Source of the DNA: Citrobacter enshiensis
GTDB lineage: Bacteria > Pseudomonadota > Gammaproteobacteria > Enterobacterales > Enterobacteriaceae
Assembly (NCBI RefSeq): GCF_029338175.1
Contig: NZ_CP119862.1
Coordinates: 496,001 to 560,000, forward strand
Direction: 5' to 3'
Length of the DNA: 64,000 nucleotides
Shown: piece by piece, positions 24,437 to 36,345 of the stretch
Position numbering within the stretch: position 1 is the stretch's first letter
Layout: every line of letters starts with the position of its first letter
The notes under the pieces: generated by a model
The model's database searches: none
What the model was told of the DNA's origin: nothing
The model's input: the letters and a program-made list of their open reading frames with translations, nothing else
Made by a program: the position numbers and the translations under genes

Positions 24437-25285
24437 ATGAAACTCTTTGCCCAGGGGACGTCGCTGGATCTCAGCCATCCTCACGTCATGGGGATTTTAA
24501 ATGTCACGCCGGACTCTTTCTCAGATGGTGGAACGCACAACACGCTGATTGAGGCTGTGAAACATGCGAATCTGATGATTAATGCCGGAGCGACTATTAT
24601 TGATGTTGGCGGCGAATCAACGCGACCCGGTGCAGCTGATGTCAGTGTGGAAGAGGAACTGGAACGCGTGATCCCGGTCGTTGAAGCGATTGCTCAACGG
24701 TTTGAAGTCTGGATTTCAGTCGATACCTCTAAGCCGGAAGTGATCCGCGAGTCTGCCCGGGTGGGGGCGCACATTATTAACGATATCCGTTCGCTGAGTG
24801 AACCCGGCGCGCTGGAAGCTGCGGCGGAAACTGGGCTACCGGTATCGCTGATGCATATGCAGGGCAACCCTAAAACGATGCAGGATGCGCCGAAGTATGA
24901 TGACGTCTTTGCAGAGGTTAATCGCTACTTTGTCGAGCAGATCGCACGTTGTGAACAGGCGGGGATATCAAAAGATAAATTGTTGCTCGACCCGGGGTTC
25001 GGTTTCGGTAAAAATCTCTCTCATAATTATGCTTTACTGGCTCGCCTGTCAGAGTTTCATCATTTTGGGCTACCGCTGTTTGTGGGCATGTCGCGGAAAT
25101 CGATGATTGGTCAGCTGCTAAACGTGGGGCCGTCAGAGCGCCTTAGCGGTAGTCTGGCGTGTGCGGTAATTGCAGCCATGCAGGGCGCGCACATTGTTCG
25201 CGTCCACGATGTAAAAGAAACTGTTGAAGCGATGCGCGTGGTTGAGGCCACCCTGTCTGCGAAGGGAAATAAACGTTATGAGTAA
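24437..25285 (+). CDS. folP: Dihydropteroate synthase
   Basis: The 282-residue TIM-barrel enzyme condenses p-aminobenzoate with dihydropterin pyrophosphate in folate synthesis and is the sulfonamide target. Signature motifs are [14 protein letters not shown] and GGESTRPGA. The start [10 protein letters not shown] gives the family length. Its end overlaps the glmM start by 8 bases. Confidence 0.97.
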   Translation: MKLFAQGTSLDLSHPHVMGILNVTPDSFSDGGTHNTLIEAVKHANLMINAGATIIDVGGESTRPGAADVSVEEELERVIPVVEAIAQRFEVWISVDTSKPEVIRESARVGAHIINDIRSLSEPGALEAAAETGLPVSLMHMQGNPKTMQDAPKYDDVFAEVNRYFVEQIARCEQAGISKDKLLLDPGFGFGKNLSHNYALLARLSEFHHFGLPLFVGMSRKSMIGQLLNVGPSERLSGSLACAVIAAMQGAHIVRVHDVKETVEAMRVVEATLSAKGNKRYE

Positions 25286-26615
25286 TCGCAAGTATTTTGG
25301 TACCGATGGGATCCGTGGTCGCGTAGGCGATGCGCCGATTACCCCTGATTTTGTACTTAAGCTGGGTTGGGCCGCAGGGAAGGTACTGGCGCGCCATGGC
25401 TCCCGTAAAATTATTATCGGTAAAGATACGCGTATTTCTGGCTACATGCTGGAGTCTGCGTTAGAGGCGGGCCTTGCGGCGGCAGGTTTATCCGCTTCCT
25501 TCACTGGGCCAATGCCAACCCCTGCGGTGGCTTATCTGACGCGTACGTTCCGTGCAGAAGCCGGGATTGTTATTTCTGCTTCACACAACCCATTCTACGA
25601 CAACGGTATTAAATTCTTCTCCATCGACGGAACCAAGCTGCCAGATGCGGTTGAGGAAGCCATCGAAGCGGAGATGGAAAAAGAGATCACCTGTGTGGAC
25701 TCTGCGGAGCTGGGAAAAGCCAGCCGTATCGTGGATGCTGCCGGGCGTTACATCGAATTCTGTAAAGGGACCTTCCCGAACGAATTGAGCCTCAATGAGC
25801 TCAAGATCGTGGTGGATTGCGCTAACGGCGCGACGTATCACATCGCTCCCAATGTATTACGTGAGCTGGGCGCGAATGTCATCACGATTGGTTGCGAGCC
25901 AAATGGCGTCAATATCAACGAAGAAGTGGGCGCCACAGATGTCCGGGCGCTGCAGGCTCGTGTGCTCGCGGAAAAAGCCGATATCGGTATTGCGCTGGAC
26001 GGCGACGGCGATCGTGTGATCATGGTTGACCACGAAGGCAACAAAGTCGACGGCGATCAAATCATGTATATCATCGCCCGTGAAGGTTTGCGTCAGGGTC
26101 AGTTGCGCGGTGGTGCGGTGGGCACGCTGATGAGCAACATGGGCCTGGAGCTGGCGTTAAAACAGCTTGGCATTCCGTTTGCCCGCGCTAAAGTGGGTGA
26201 CCGCTATGTGCTGGAGAAACTGCAGGAAAAAGGCTGGCGTATCGGTGCGGAAAACTCCGGTCATGTGATCCTGCTGGACAAAACCACCACCGGTGACGGT
26301 ATTGTGGCCGGTTTGCAGGTTCTTGCTGCGATGGTACGTAATCATATGAGTCTGCACGATTTGTGCAGCGGTATGAAAATGTTCCCGCAAATTCTGGTGA
26401 ATGTGCGCTACACCGCGGGCAGCGGCGATCCGCTGGAAAACGAAACGGTTAAGGCTGTTATGGCGGAAGTAGAAACTGCACTGGGCAACCGTGGCCGCGT
26501 GCTGCTGCGTAAGTCAGGTACTGAGCCGTTAATCCGAGTCATGGTTGAAGGCGAAGATGAAGCCCAGGTTACCGAATTTGCCCACCGTATTGCTGATGCG
26601 GTAAAAGCGGCGTAA
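25278..26615 (+). CDS. glmM: Phosphoglucosamine mutase
   Basis: The 445-residue enzyme converts glucosamine-6-phosphate to glucosamine-1-phosphate for UDP-GlcNAc. The phosphorylated serine is residue 102 in [12 protein letters not shown]. The metal-binding loop DGDGDR and sugar-binding GENSGH-type loop (GAENSGHV) are present. The start ATG lies inside the folP stop region, so translation is coupled. Confidence 0.97.
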   Translation: MSNRKYFGTDGIRGRVGDAPITPDFVLKLGWAAGKVLARHGSRKIIIGKDTRISGYMLESALEAGLAAAGLSASFTGPMPTPAVAYLTRTFRAEAGIVISASHNPFYDNGIKFFSIDGTKLPDAVEEAIEAEMEKEITCVDSAELGKASRIVDAAGRYIEFCKGTFPNELSLNELKIVVDCANGATYHIAPNVLRELGANVITIGCEPNGVNINEEVGATDVRALQARVLAEKADIGIALDGDGDRVIMVDHEGNKVDGDQIMYIIAREGLRQGQLRGGAVGTLMSNMGLELALKQLGIPFARAKVGDRYVLEKLQEKGWRIGAENSGHVILLDKTTTGDGIVAGLQVLAAMVRNHMSLHDLCSGMKMFPQILVNVRYTAGSGDPLENETVKAVMAEVETALGNRGRVLLRKSGTEPLIRVMVEGEDEAQVTEFAHRIADAVKAA

Positions 26616-26633
26616 TACCGGTGTTAAGTGACT

Positions 26634-26661
26634 AAAAAGGCGGCAGTTGCCGCCCTTTTAG
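26634..26661 (+). terminator. Terminator after glmM
   Basis: The inverted repeat AAAAGGCGGCA/TGCCGCCCTTTT is followed by T residues. Confidence 0.88.
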
Positions 26662-26679
26662 TTGCGGAAAGAGACAGTT

Positions 26680-26708
26680 TTGCTGTTTTTTTCCGCAGTT
26701 GATACAAT
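26680..26708 (+). promoter_or_regulatory. Promoter of secG-leuU
   Basis: TTGCTG (26680-26685) and TACAAT (26703-26708) are spaced by 17 bases, upstream of secG and the tRNA-Leu gene. Confidence 0.6.
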
Positions 26709-26842
26709 GTGCTTAAATTGCCCTTGCGAAGGTCATTCGCTTTGGTTAGTATTCACACCCGCTTCAGTGGGAAACAGTAAATGGTCCCGCTTTATTGGTT
26801 GAAGCATTGGTACGCGGCAACTCCGCAAGGAACAGGTTGATT

Positions 26843-27175
26843 ATGTACGAAGCTCTTTTAGGTATTTTCCTTGTCGTAGCAATTGTATTGGTTGGTTTGA
26901 TCATGCTGCAGCAGGGTAAAGGCGCTGATATGGGTGCTTCCTTTGGAGCAGGCGCTTCCGGTACGCTGTTTGGTTCAAGTGGTTCTGGTAACTTCATGAC
27001 CCGAATGACAGCGCTGTTTGGAACCTTGTTTTTCGTTATCAGTCTGGTGCTGGGTAATATCAACAGCAACAAAACCAATAAAGGAAGTGAGTGGGAAAAT
27101 CTGAGTGCTCCAGCGAAAACTGAGCAAACTCAGCCAGCTGCTCCGGCTAAGCCGACCAGCGATATCCCGCACTAA
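26843..27175 (+). CDS. secG: SecG, preprotein translocase subunit
   Basis: The 110-residue membrane protein has two hydrophobic helices (about residues 2-22 and 52-72) joined by a glycine- and serine-rich loop (GKGADMGASFGAGASGTLFG). It assists SecYE during protein export. The start MYEALLGIFLV is chosen by family length and by the AAGGAAC ribosome site upstream. leuU follows by 13 bases. Confidence 0.96.
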   Translation: MYEALLGIFLVVAIVLVGLIMLQQGKGADMGASFGAGASGTLFGSSGSGNFMTRMTALFGTLFFVISLVLGNINSNKTNKGSEWENLSAPAKTEQTQPAAPAKPTSDIPH

Positions 27176-27188
27176 TAGTAGTATCCGT

Positions 27189-27275
27189 GCTGAGGTGGTG
27201 GAATTGGTAGACACGCTACCTTGAGGTGGTAGTGCCCTAACGGGCTTGTGGGTTCGAGTCCCATCCTCAGTACCA
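27189..27275 (+). tRNA. leuU: tRNA-Leu (GAG)
   Basis: The 87-base tRNA has a 7-base-pair acceptor stem (GCTGAGG with CCTCAGT, first pair G-U as in E. coli leuU), a long variable arm of the class II type, T-loop TTCGAGT and an encoded CCA end. The anticodon loop at 27221-27227 carries GAG at 27223-27225. It is probably processed from the secG transcript. Confidence 0.97.
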
Positions 27276-27283
27276 ATATTCCG

Positions 27284-27314
27284 AAAAAAAGACGCTGAAA
27301 AGCGTCTTTTTTTT
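27284..27314 (+). terminator. Terminator after leuU
   Basis: The hairpin AAAAGACGCT/AGCGTCTTTT with a long T-run ends the secG-leuU transcript. Confidence 0.93.
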
Positions 27315-27352
27315 CGTCTGTAGCGTAGGATATAGGCCTAATCTGTTGGCTT

Positions 27353-27389
27353 GTAGGTCGGATAAGGCGCTTGTGCCGCCATCCGACAT
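27353..27389. repeat. REP-type palindrome
   Basis: The imperfect palindrome GTAGGTCGGATAAGGCG/CGCCATCCGAC is a typical enterobacterial REP sequence between convergent leuU and argG. Confidence 0.75.
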
Positions 27390-27454
27390 TTAGCAGAGAG
27401 TGCAATGACTGATGGCGCTATGTTTATCAGGCCTGTGTCCCCAGCTGCACAGCA

Positions 27455-27480
27455 TAAAAAAAGCCGCTTTCGCGGCTTTA
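27455..27480 (-). terminator. Terminator of argG
   Basis: On the minus strand a stem AAAGCCGC/GCGGCTTT is followed by a T-run, 21 bases past the argG stop. Confidence 0.9.
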
Positions 27481-27500
27481 ATCCTTCCTTGAGAAAGCGA

Positions 27501-28934
<1,434 letters not shown>

Positions 28935-29070
28935 CATCTTTTGCGGATGACAGGAAGAGCTTCGTGATAATTTCGTTAATAAATGCCTCTGATTGTATCT
29001 CTGCGTTTATCTGGCTTCGACACTAAGGGGCGAACGCTGCTATTCATTAATGTGCATATTATTTACCTGG

Positions 29071-29100
29071 TTGACATAATGCGCTCTGGATCACTATAAT
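29071..29100 (+). promoter_or_regulatory. Upstream promoter of metY operon
   Basis: TTGACA (29071-29076) and TATAAT (29095-29100), both perfect consensus, are separated by 18 bases. Transcription would begin near 29107 and run through the tRNA-like fragment and into metY. Confidence 0.7.
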
Positions 29101-29115
29101 ATGCACAGATTTTAC

Positions 29116-29133
29116 GTCCCGTCCTCGGTACCA
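29116..29133 (+). repeat. tRNA-Leu 3'-end remnant
   Basis: GTCCCGTCCTCGGTACCA here matches the last 18 bases of leuU (27258-27275) with two differences, in the same orientation, including the CCA end. As I recall it, E. coli leuU ends with exactly this version. There is no tRNA body upstream of it, so it is a remnant or duplicated 3' end and not a gene. Confidence 0.75.
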
Positions 29134-29147
29134 AATCCCAGCAGTAT

Positions 29148-29176
29148 TTGCATTTTTTACCCAAAGCGAGTAAAAT
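29148..29176 (+). promoter_or_regulatory. Proximal promoter of metY
   Basis: TTGCAT (29148-29153) and TAAAAT (29171-29176) are spaced by 17 bases, 16 bases before the mature tRNA, with a GC-containing discriminator. This is the position of the known metY promoter in E. coli. Confidence 0.7.
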
Positions 29177-29191
29177 TTGCCACGTTTCAGG

Positions 29192-29268
<77 letters not shown>

Positions 29269-29390
29269 CTTTCCCTTAGAGTTCTTTTTCAAATATACTG
29301 TGAAGACTTTGGCCTTCGTAGCTGGATTTGAAAAAAATTCTTTCGGAAGGTTCTCCAGACCGCAGTTGCGGTTATAGGGTTCAGTTATCT

Positions 29391-29417
29391 AAAGCCCCGA
29401 TTTATCGGGGTTTTTTG
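29391..29417 (+). terminator. Attenuating terminator after metY
   Basis: A stem AAAGCCCCGAT/ATCGGGG followed by six T residues lies between metY and rimP. NusA is encoded downstream, and partial read-through is expected as in E. coli. Confidence 0.88.
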
Positions 29418-29475
29418 TTATCTGACTACAGAATAACTGGGCTTTAGGCCCTTTTTTTATGTCTTGGGGGTGGGC

Positions 29476-29928
29476 TTGTCCACATTAGAGCAAAAATTAA
29501 CAGAGATGATTACAGCGCCAGTTGAAGCCTTAGGTTACGAGCTGGTCGGCATCGAATTTATTCGCGGTCGCACATCCACACTGCGCATCTATATTGATAG
29601 TGAAGATGGCATCAATGTTGATGATTGTGCTGATGTGAGCCACCAGGTCAGTGCGGTAATGGACGTCGAAGATCCGATTACCGTCGCTTACAACCTGGAA
29701 GTATCCTCACCGGGCCTCGACCGTCCTATGTTCACTGCCGAACACTACGTGCGTTTCCTGGGTGAAGAAGTTGCACTGGTGCTTCGTATGGCGGTACAAA
29801 ACCGTCGTAAATGGCAGGGCGTTATCAAAGCGGTGGACGGTGAAATGATCACTGTCACAGTCGAAGGTAAAGATGAAGTGTTCGCGCTGAGTAATATCCA
29901 GAAGGCGAACCTGGTTCCCCACTTTTAA
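29476..29928 (+). CDS. rimP: RimP, 30S maturation factor
   Basis: The 150-residue protein binds the 30S subunit during assembly of the head and central domains. The start is read as TTG at 29476, preceded by a purine-rich GGGGGTGGG. This gives the family length and N-terminus [10 protein letters not shown], and the upstream in-frame codon at 29464 would add four residues. nusA follows after 28 bases. Confidence 0.95.
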   Translation: MSTLEQKLTEMITAPVEALGYELVGIEFIRGRTSTLRIYIDSEDGINVDDCADVSHQVSAVMDVEDPITVAYNLEVSSPGLDRPMFTAEHYVRFLGEEVALVLRMAVQNRRKWQGVIKAVDGEMITVTVEGKDEVFALSNIQKANLVPHF

Positions 29929-29956
29929 CAGTCTGGATTGAGGTGAAAAGCCCGCG

Positions 29957-31444
29957 ATGAACAAAGAAATTTTGGCTGTTGTTGAAGCCGTCTCCAACGA
30001 AAAAGCGCTGCCACGCGAGAAAATTTTTGAAGCGCTGGAAAGTGCGCTGGCTACAGCAACAAAGAAAAAATATGAGCAAGAGATCGACGTTCGCGTAGAG
30101 ATCGATCGTAAAAGCGGTGATTTCGATACCTTCCGCCGTTGGGTCATTGTGGAAGAAGTTACTCAGCCGACGAAAGAAATTACGCTGGAAGCGGCACGTT
30201 ATGAAGACGAAAGTCTGAACGTGGGCGGTTACGTTGAAGATCAGATTGAATCTGTCACTTTTGACCGTATCACCACCCAGACGGCAAAACAGGTTATCGT
30301 ACAGAAAGTACGTGAAGCCGAACGTGCGATGGTTGTTGATCAATTCCGTGAACACGAAGGCGAAATCGTCACCGGTGTAGTGAAGAAAGTAAACCGCGAC
30401 AACATTTCTCTGGATCTGGGCAGCAATGCTGAAGCCGTGATCCAGCGTGAAGACATGCTGCCGCGTGAAAACTTCCGTCCGGGTGACCGCATTCGTGGCG
30501 TTTTGTACTCCGTTCGCCCTGAAGCGCGCGGTGCGCAGCTGTTTGTTACGCGTTCCAAACCGGAAATGCTGATTGAACTGTTCCGCATTGAAGTGCCAGA
30601 AATTGGCGAAGAAGTGATTGAAATTAAAGCGGCGGCTCGCGATCCGGGTTCTCGTGCGAAAATCGCGGTGAAAACCAACGATAAGCGTATCGATCCGGTC
30701 GGTGCTTGTGTAGGTATGCGCGGTGCGCGTGTTCAGGCGGTTTCTACCGAACTGGGCGGCGAGCGTATCGATATCGTCCTGTGGGATGATAATCCGGCAC
30801 AGTTCGTTATCAACGCAATGGCGCCAGCAGACGTCGCTTCTATCGTGGTGGATGAAGATAAACACACCATGGATATCGCGGTTGAAGCCGGTAATCTGGC
30901 TCAGGCGATTGGACGTAACGGTCAGAACGTCCGCCTGGCTTCACAACTGAGCGGTTGGGACCTCAACGTGATGACCGTTGATGACCTGCAGGCTAAACAT
31001 CAGGCTGAAGCGCATGCAGCCATTGATACCTTCACCAAATATCTCGATATCGATGAAGATTTCGCGACCGTTCTGGTGGAAGAAGGTTTTGCTACGCTGG
31101 AAGAACTGGCCTATGTGCCAATGAAAGAACTGCTGGCAATCGACGGCCTTGATGAGCAGACCGTTGAAGCGCTGCGCGAGCGTGCTAAAAACGCACTGAC
31201 CACTCTGGCACTGGCCCAGGAAGAAAGCCTCGGTGATAACAAACCGGCTGACGATCTACTGAATCTGGAAGGATTAGATCGCGAAATGGCGTTCAAACTG
31301 GCTGCCCGTGGTGTTTGTACGCTGGAAGATCTCGCTGAACAGGGCATTGATGATCTGGCTGATATCGAAGGGTTGACCGACGAAAAAGCCGGTGAGCTGA
31401 TTATGGCTGCCCGTAATATTTGCTGGTTCGGCGACGAAGCGTAA
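29957..31444 (+). CDS. nusA: NusA, transcription elongation factor
   Basis: The 495-residue protein has an N-terminal RNA polymerase-binding domain, an S1 domain (about residues 135-200), two KH domains ([12 protein letters not shown] lies in the second) and two C-terminal acidic repeats with paired [16 protein letters not shown] segments. It promotes pausing, termination and antitermination. It autoregulates the metY-infB operon in E. coli. Confidence 0.97.
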   Translation: MNKEILAVVEAVSNEKALPREKIFEALESALATATKKKYEQEIDVRVEIDRKSGDFDTFRRWVIVEEVTQPTKEITLEAARYEDESLNVGGYVEDQIESVTFDRITTQTAKQVIVQKVREAERAMVVDQFREHEGEIVTGVVKKVNRDNISLDLGSNAEAVIQREDMLPRENFRPGDRIRGVLYSVRPEARGAQLFVTRSKPEMLIELFRIEVPEIGEEVIEIKAAARDPGSRAKIAVKTNDKRIDPVGACVGMRGARVQAVSTELGGERIDIVLWDDNPAQFVINAMAPADVASIVVDEDKHTMDIAVEAGNLAQAIGRNGQNVRLASQLSGWDLNVMTVDDLQAKHQAEAHAAIDTFTKYLDIDEDFATVLVEEGFATLEELAYVPMKELLAIDGLDEQTVEALRERAKNALTTLALAQEESLGDNKPADDLLNLEGLDREMAFKLAARGVCTLEDLAEQGIDDLADIEGLTDEKAGELIMAARNICWFGDEA

Positions 31445-31468
31445 TAAACTGTAGCAGGAAGGAACAGT

Positions 31469-34165
31469 ATGACAGATGTAACCGTAAAAACACTGGCTGC
31501 AGAGATACAGACCTCCGTGGATCGCCTGGTACAGCAATTTGCTGATGCAGGTATCCCGAAGTCTGCTGATGACTCTGTGTCCGCACAAGAGAAACAGACC
31601 TTACTGGCGCATCTGAACCGTGAAAACGGCTCTGCCCCAGATAAGTTGACATTGCAGCGCAAAACGCGCAGTACTCTCAATATTCCAGGTACCGGTGGAA
31701 AAAGTAAATCGGTACAAATCGAAGTCCGCAAGACACGCACCTTTGTAAAACGCGATCCGCAAGAGGCTGAACGCCTTGCCGCGGAAGAGCAGGCGCAGCG
31801 TGAAGCGGAAGAGCAAGCCCGTCGTGAAGCTGAAGAAACAGCTAAACGCGAGGCGCAACAAAAAGCTGAACGTGAGGCCGCAGAACAAGCTAAGCGTGAA
31901 GCCGCTGAAAAAGCGAAACGTGAAGCTGCGGAAAAAGACAAAGTGAGCAATCAACAGACCGACGATATGACCAAAACCGCCCAGGCAGAAAAAGCCCGCC
32001 GTGAAAATGAAGCCGCTGAGCTGAAGCGCAAAGCGGAAGAAGAAGCACGCCGTAAGCTTGAAGAAGAAGCCCGCCGAGTGGCTGAAGACGCTCGCCGTAT
32101 GGCTGAAGAAAATGCCGGTGTTTGGGCTGAACAAGAGAAAGAGAAAGTGGAAGAAGATAAGAGCGATTATCATGTCACCACTTCTCAGCACGCACGTCAG
32201 GCTGAAGACGAAAACGATCGTGAAGTCGAAGGCGGTCGTGGCCGTACTCGCACCACGAAAGCGGTACGTCCGGCTAAAAAAGGCAACAAACACGCTGAAT
32301 CGAAAGCTGACCGTGAAGAAGCGCGTGCAGCGGTTCGTGGCGGTAAAGGTGGCAAGCAGCGTAAAGGTTCTTCTCTGCAGCAGGGCTTCCAGAAGCCGGC
32401 TCAGGCGGTTAACCGTGACGTTGTGATTGGCGAAACCATCACCGTTGGCGACTTAGCTAACAAGATGGCGGTTAAAGGCTCTCAGGTCATCAAAGCGATG
32501 ATGAAACTGGGCGCAATGGCCACCATTAACCAGGTCATCGATCAGGAAACCGCACAGCTGGTTGCTGAAGAGATGGGCCACAAAGTTATTCTGCGTCGTG
32601 AAAACGAGCTGGAAGAAGCGGTAATGAGTGACCGTGACACTGGCGCTGCGGCTGAACCGCGTGCACCGGTTGTGACCATCATGGGTCACGTTGACCACGG
32701 TAAAACCTCTCTGCTGGACTACATTCGTTCTACGAAAGTGGCCTCTGGCGAAGCGGGCGGCATTACCCAGCACATCGGTGCGTACCACGTTGAAACCGAC
32801 AACGGTATGATCACCTTCCTGGATACCCCGGGCCACGCCGCGTTTACCTCTATGCGTGCTCGTGGTGCGCAGGCAACGGATATCGTTGTTCTGGTTGTTG
32901 CAGCAGATGACGGCGTGATGCCGCAGACTATCGAAGCTATCCAGCATGCGAAAGCAGCGCAGGTACCGATGGTTGTTGCAGTGAACAAAATCGATAAGCC
33001 AGAAGCCGATATGGATCGCGTTAAGAACGAACTGTCTCAGTACGGTGTTATGCCGGAAGAGTGGGGCGGCGAATCACAGTTCATCCCAGTTTCTGCGAAA
33101 GCGGGTACCGGTATTGATGACCTGCTGAATGCTATCCTACTGCAGGCTGAAGTTCTGGAGCTGAAAGCGATTCGTAAAGGTATGGCGAGCGGTGCGGTAA
33201 TCGAATCCTTCCTGGACAAAGGTCGTGGCCCAGTGGCTACCGTCCTGGTGCGTGAAGGTACCCTGAACAAGGGTGATATCGTGCTGTGTGGCTTCGAATA
33301 TGGCCGTGTTCGTGCAATGCGTAACGAACTGGGTCAGGAAGTGCTGGAAGCAGGTCCGTCTATTCCGGTCGAAATCCTGGGTCTTTCCGGTGTTCCGGCT
33401 GCGGGTGACGAAGTGACCGTGGTACGTGACGAGAAGAAAGCCCGTGAAGTTGCGCTGTACCGTCAGGGCAAATTCCGTGAAGTTAAACTGGCTCGTCAGC
33501 AGAAATCCAAACTCGAGAACATGTTCGCTAACATGACCGAAGGCGAAGTTCACGAAGTGAACGTCGTTCTGAAGGCCGACGTTCAGGGTTCTGTGGAAGC
33601 GATCTCCGACTCCTTGCTGAAACTGTCTACTGACGAAGTTAAAGTGAAGATCATCGGTTCCGGCGTAGGTGGTATCACCGAAACCGACGCAACCCTGGCT
33701 GCAGCATCCAACGCCATCCTGGTTGGCTTCAACGTACGTGCTGATGCCTCTGCGCGTAAAGTGATTGAATCCGAAAACCTGGATCTGCGCTACTACTCCG
33801 TCATCTATCACCTGATTGACGAAGTGAAAGCGGCGATGAGCGGCATGCTGTCTCCGGAACTGAAACAGCAGATCATCGGTCTGGCTGAAGTGCGTGACGT
33901 GTTCAAATCACCGAAATTTGGTGCGATCGCGGGCTGTATGGTTACCGAAGGTACGATTAAACGCCACAACCCGATCCGCGTTCTGCGTGACAACGTGGTT
34001 ATCTATGAAGGCGAGCTGGAATCCCTGCGCCGCTTCAAAGATGACGTTAACGAAGTCCGTAACGGCATGGAATGTGGTATCGGCGTTAAGAACTACAACG
34101 ACGTTCGCGTTGGCGATATGATCGAAGTGTTCGAGATCATCGAGATCCAACGTACTATTGCATAA
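31469..34165 (+). CDS. infB: Initiation factor IF2
   Basis: The 898-residue GTPase brings fMet-tRNA to the 30S subunit. The N-terminal part (residues about 95-200) is a long charged alpha-helical stretch rich in REAEE and AKREA repeats. The G domain has GHVDHGKTS and NKID, and the C-terminal domains bind fMet. Likely internal starts for the shorter IF2 forms are GTG at 31943 and ATG at 31967, conserved with E. coli. The segment around residues 215-235 ([17 protein letters not shown]) differs from the E. coli version and makes the protein slightly longer. Confidence 0.97.
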   Translation: MTDVTVKTLAAEIQTSVDRLVQQFADAGIPKSADDSVSAQEKQTLLAHLNRENGSAPDKLTLQRKTRSTLNIPGTGGKSKSVQIEVRKTRTFVKRDPQEAERLAAEEQAQREAEEQARREAEETAKREAQQKAEREAAEQAKREAAEKAKREAAEKDKVSNQQTDDMTKTAQAEKARRENEAAELKRKAEEEARRKLEEEARRVAEDARRMAEENAGVWAEQEKEKVEEDKSDYHVTTSQHARQAEDENDREVEGGRGRTRTTKAVRPAKKGNKHAESKADREEARAAVRGGKGGKQRKGSSLQQGFQKPAQAVNRDVVIGETITVGDLANKMAVKGSQVIKAMMKLGAMATINQVIDQETAQLVAEEMGHKVILRRENELEEAVMSDRDTGAAAEPRAPVVTIMGHVDHGKTSLLDYIRSTKVASGEAGGITQHIGAYHVETDNGMITFLDTPGHAAFTSMRARGAQATDIVVLVVAADDGVMPQTIEAIQHAKAAQVPMVVAVNKIDKPEADMDRVKNELSQYGVMPEEWGGESQFIPVSAKAGTGIDDLLNAILLQAEVLELKAIRKGMASGAVIESFLDKGRGPVATVLVREGTLNKGDIVLCGFEYGRVRAMRNELGQEVLEAGPSIPVEILGLSGVPAAGDEVTVVRDEKKAREVALYRQGKFREVKLARQQKSKLENMFANMTEGEVHEVNVVLKADVQGSVEAISDSLLKLSTDEVKVKIIGSGVGGITETDATLAAASNAILVGFNVRADASARKVIESENLDLRYYSVIYHLIDEVKAAMSGMLSPELKQQIIGLAEVRDVFKSPKFGAIAGCMVTEGTIKRHNPIRVLRDNVVIYEGELESLRRFKDDVNEVRNGMECGIGVKNYNDVRVGDMIEVFEIIEIQRTIA

Positions 34166-34171
34166 TCGTCG

Positions 34172-34280
34172 TAATGCCCGGTGGTACTGTGTATACCGGG
34201 CCTACGATACTGGATGTTGGCCGGGTTGTAGGCCTGATAAGCGGTAGCGCCATCAGGCTTGAGAGCGCCACCCGGCATGA
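34172..34280. repeat. REP/BIME cluster between infB and rbfA
   Basis: Two or three REP-like palindromes (ATGCCCGGTGG...ACCGGGC, then GTAGGCCTGATAAGCG...CATCAGGC, then GCCACCCGGCAT) occur in tandem in the gap. REP clusters inside operons usually affect mRNA stability. Confidence 0.7.
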
Positions 34281-34286
34281 AATTTT

Positions 34287-34313
34287 AAAAAGGGGCTTTT
34301 GGCCCCTTTTTTG
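34287..34313 (+). terminator. Terminator between infB and rbfA
   Basis: A stem AAAAAGGGGC/GCCCCTTTTTT with a T-run lies 23 bases before the rbfA start. It probably attenuates more than ends the operon. Confidence 0.85.
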
Positions 34314-34335
34314 TCTTTTTTCTGGAGAATTTGTT

Positions 34336-34737
34336 ATGGCGAAAGAATTTGGTCGCCCACAGCGCGTCGCTCAGGAGATGCAAAAAGAGATTGCTATCAT
34401 CCTGCAGCGCGAAATTAAAGATCCTCGTCTGGGCATGATGACCACGGTTTCCGGTGTTGAAATGTCACGTGATCTGGCCTATGCCAAAGTGTTTGTCACC
34501 TTCCTGAACGACAAAGATGAAGCCGCAGTAAAAGCGGGCATCAAAGCGTTGCAGGAAGCTTCTGGCTTTATCCGCAGCCTGCTGGGGAAAGCGATGCGTT
34601 TACGTATCGTGCCGGAACTGACTTTCTTCTACGATAACTCGTTGGTAGAAGGGATGCGGATGTCAAACCTGGTGACCAACGTGGTGAAGCATGACGAAGA
34701 ACGTCGTGTGAACCCGGATGACAGCAAGGAGGACTAA
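34336..34737 (+). CDS. rbfA: RbfA, 30S ribosome-binding factor
   Basis: The 133-residue KH-like protein is needed for 16S rRNA 5'-end processing and cold growth. The start [11 protein letters not shown] is chosen because it gives the family length. The longer frame reads through the REP region and is not plausible. Its stop overlaps the truB start by one base. Confidence 0.96.
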   Translation: MAKEFGRPQRVAQEMQKEIAIILQREIKDPRLGMMTTVSGVEMSRDLAYAKVFVTFLNDKDEAAVKAGIKALQEASGFIRSLLGKAMRLRIVPELTFFYDNSLVEGMRMSNLVTNVVKHDEERRVNPDDSKED

Positions 34738-35681
34738 TGAGTCGTCCTCGTCGTCGTGGTCGCGACATTCACGGTGTCCTGTTGCTGGACAAGCCGCAGG
34801 GCATGTCCAGCAATGACGTGCTGCAAAAAGTAAAACGTCTTTACAACGCCAATCGCGCCGGTCATACCGGTGCATTGGATCCGTTGGCGACAGGTATGCT
34901 GCCGATTTGTCTCGGTGAAGCGACTAAGTTTTCCCAGTATCTGCTTGATTCGGATAAGCGTTATCGCGTCATTGCCCGGCTGGGACAGCGGACCGACACC
35001 TCGGATGCCGACGGTCAAATCGTACAGGAACGTCCCGTGACGTTTACCCCGGAACAACTGGCGGCTGCGCTGGAAACGTTCAGAGGTGATATCGAACAGA
35101 TACCGTCGATGTACTCGGCGCTGAAATACCAGGGTAAAAAGCTGTACGAATATGCACGCCAGGGTATTGAGGTTCCGCGAGAAGCCCGACCGATTACCGT
35201 CTATGAACTGCTCTTTATTCGCCACGAAGGTAACGAACTGGAGCTGGAAGTTCACTGTTCTAAAGGCACCTATATTCGGACCATTATTGATGATCTGGGT
35301 GAGAAGCTGGGATGCGGCGCGCACGTCACTTTCCTGCGCCGTCTGGCGGTCAGTAAATACCCGGTTGATCGGATGGTCACCCTGGAGCATTTACGCGATC
35401 TTATCGAACAGGCCGAACAGCAGGGGATCCCGGCTGCCCAACTGCTTGATCCGCTGCTGATGCCCATGGACAGTCCGGCTTCGGACTACCCCATCGTTAA
35501 TCTTCCTTTAACCTCGTCGGTTTACTTTAAAAATGGTAATCCGGTTCGTACGACAGGCGCGCCGCTGGAAGGACTGGTTCGCGTGACGGAAGGCGATGAC
35601 GGTAAGTTTATTGGGATGGGCGAAATGGATGATGAAGGCCGCGTAGCGCCTCGTCGTCTGGTCGTGGAGTATCCGGCGTAA
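34737..35681 (+). CDS. truB: tRNA pseudouridine-55 synthase
   Basis: The 314-residue enzyme makes pseudouridine 55 in the T loop of tRNAs. The catalytic aspartate lies in [12 protein letters not shown] (residue 48). A C-terminal PUA domain is present. It is translationally coupled to rbfA by the TAATG overlap. Confidence 0.96.
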   Translation: MSRPRRRGRDIHGVLLLDKPQGMSSNDVLQKVKRLYNANRAGHTGALDPLATGMLPICLGEATKFSQYLLDSDKRYRVIARLGQRTDTSDADGQIVQERPVTFTPEQLAAALETFRGDIEQIPSMYSALKYQGKKLYEYARQGIEVPREARPITVYELLFIRHEGNELELEVHCSKGTYIRTIIDDLGEKLGCGAHVTFLRRLAVSKYPVDRMVTLEHLRDLIEQAEQQGIPAAQLLDPLLMPMDSPASDYPIVNLPLTSSVYFKNGNPVRTTGAPLEGLVRVTEGDDGKFIGMGEMDDEGRVAPRRLVVEYPA

Positions 35682-35693
35682 CTCTGCTCAGTC

Positions 35694-35722
35694 TTGCGAT
35701 AACAGGGCGCTGCGAGTAGAAT
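35694..35722 (+). promoter_or_regulatory. Promoter of rpsO
   Basis: TTGCGA (35694-35699) and TAGAAT (35717-35722) are spaced by 17 bases, about 105 bases upstream of rpsO. The leader that follows includes the region which in E. coli folds into the S15-repressed pseudoknot. Confidence 0.65.
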
Positions 35723-35790
35723 ACTGCCGCTTAACGCCGTGTAAATTTTTTAACAGTTTATGCGACGTTTACATGGGGTTGCTGAATTAG

Positions 35791-36102
<312 letters not shown>

Positions 36103-36120
36103 TTCTTGCGAGTTTCAGAA

Positions 36121-36148
36121 AGAGGGGGCCTTCATGGCCCCTTTTTTC
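36121..36148 (+). terminator. Terminator after rpsO
   Basis: The stem GGGGGCC/GGCCCCT with T6 lies 20 bases past the rpsO stop. Partial read-through into pnp is expected. Confidence 0.88.
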
Positions 36149-36217
36149 AAGCTGATGGCAGCAATTCACTGGAAACTAATGTATTGTTGCTAAGTATGAT
36201 CTTCTGTTGCAGAGGTT

Positions 36218-36275
36218 CGCGCGGCTAATGAGAGGCTTTACCCGCTGACGGGTTAGGGTTGTCATTAGTCGCGAG
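36218..36275 (+). promoter_or_regulatory. RNase III stem-loop in pnp leader
   Basis: A 12-base-pair stem (36220-36231 with 36262-36273, one G-U pair) encloses a further hairpin. It matches the leader hairpin cut by RNase III in E. coli pnp, the step that lets PNPase autoregulate its own mRNA. In E. coli the antisense small RNA SraG/PsrO is also encoded in this gap on the opposite strand. I could not confirm its promoter here. Confidence 0.7.
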
Positions 36276-36345
36276 GATGCGCTGAAGATCGGGTATTAAC
36301 GATGGCGCCGGTGGTGCTATCAAAAATTAGAGAAAGGATAGAATT

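Noticed and set aside
31790-31935. Tandem DNA repeat in infB as a mobile or regulatory repeat
   Set aside because: The repetition reflects the coding of a charged coiled helix and is in frame throughout.
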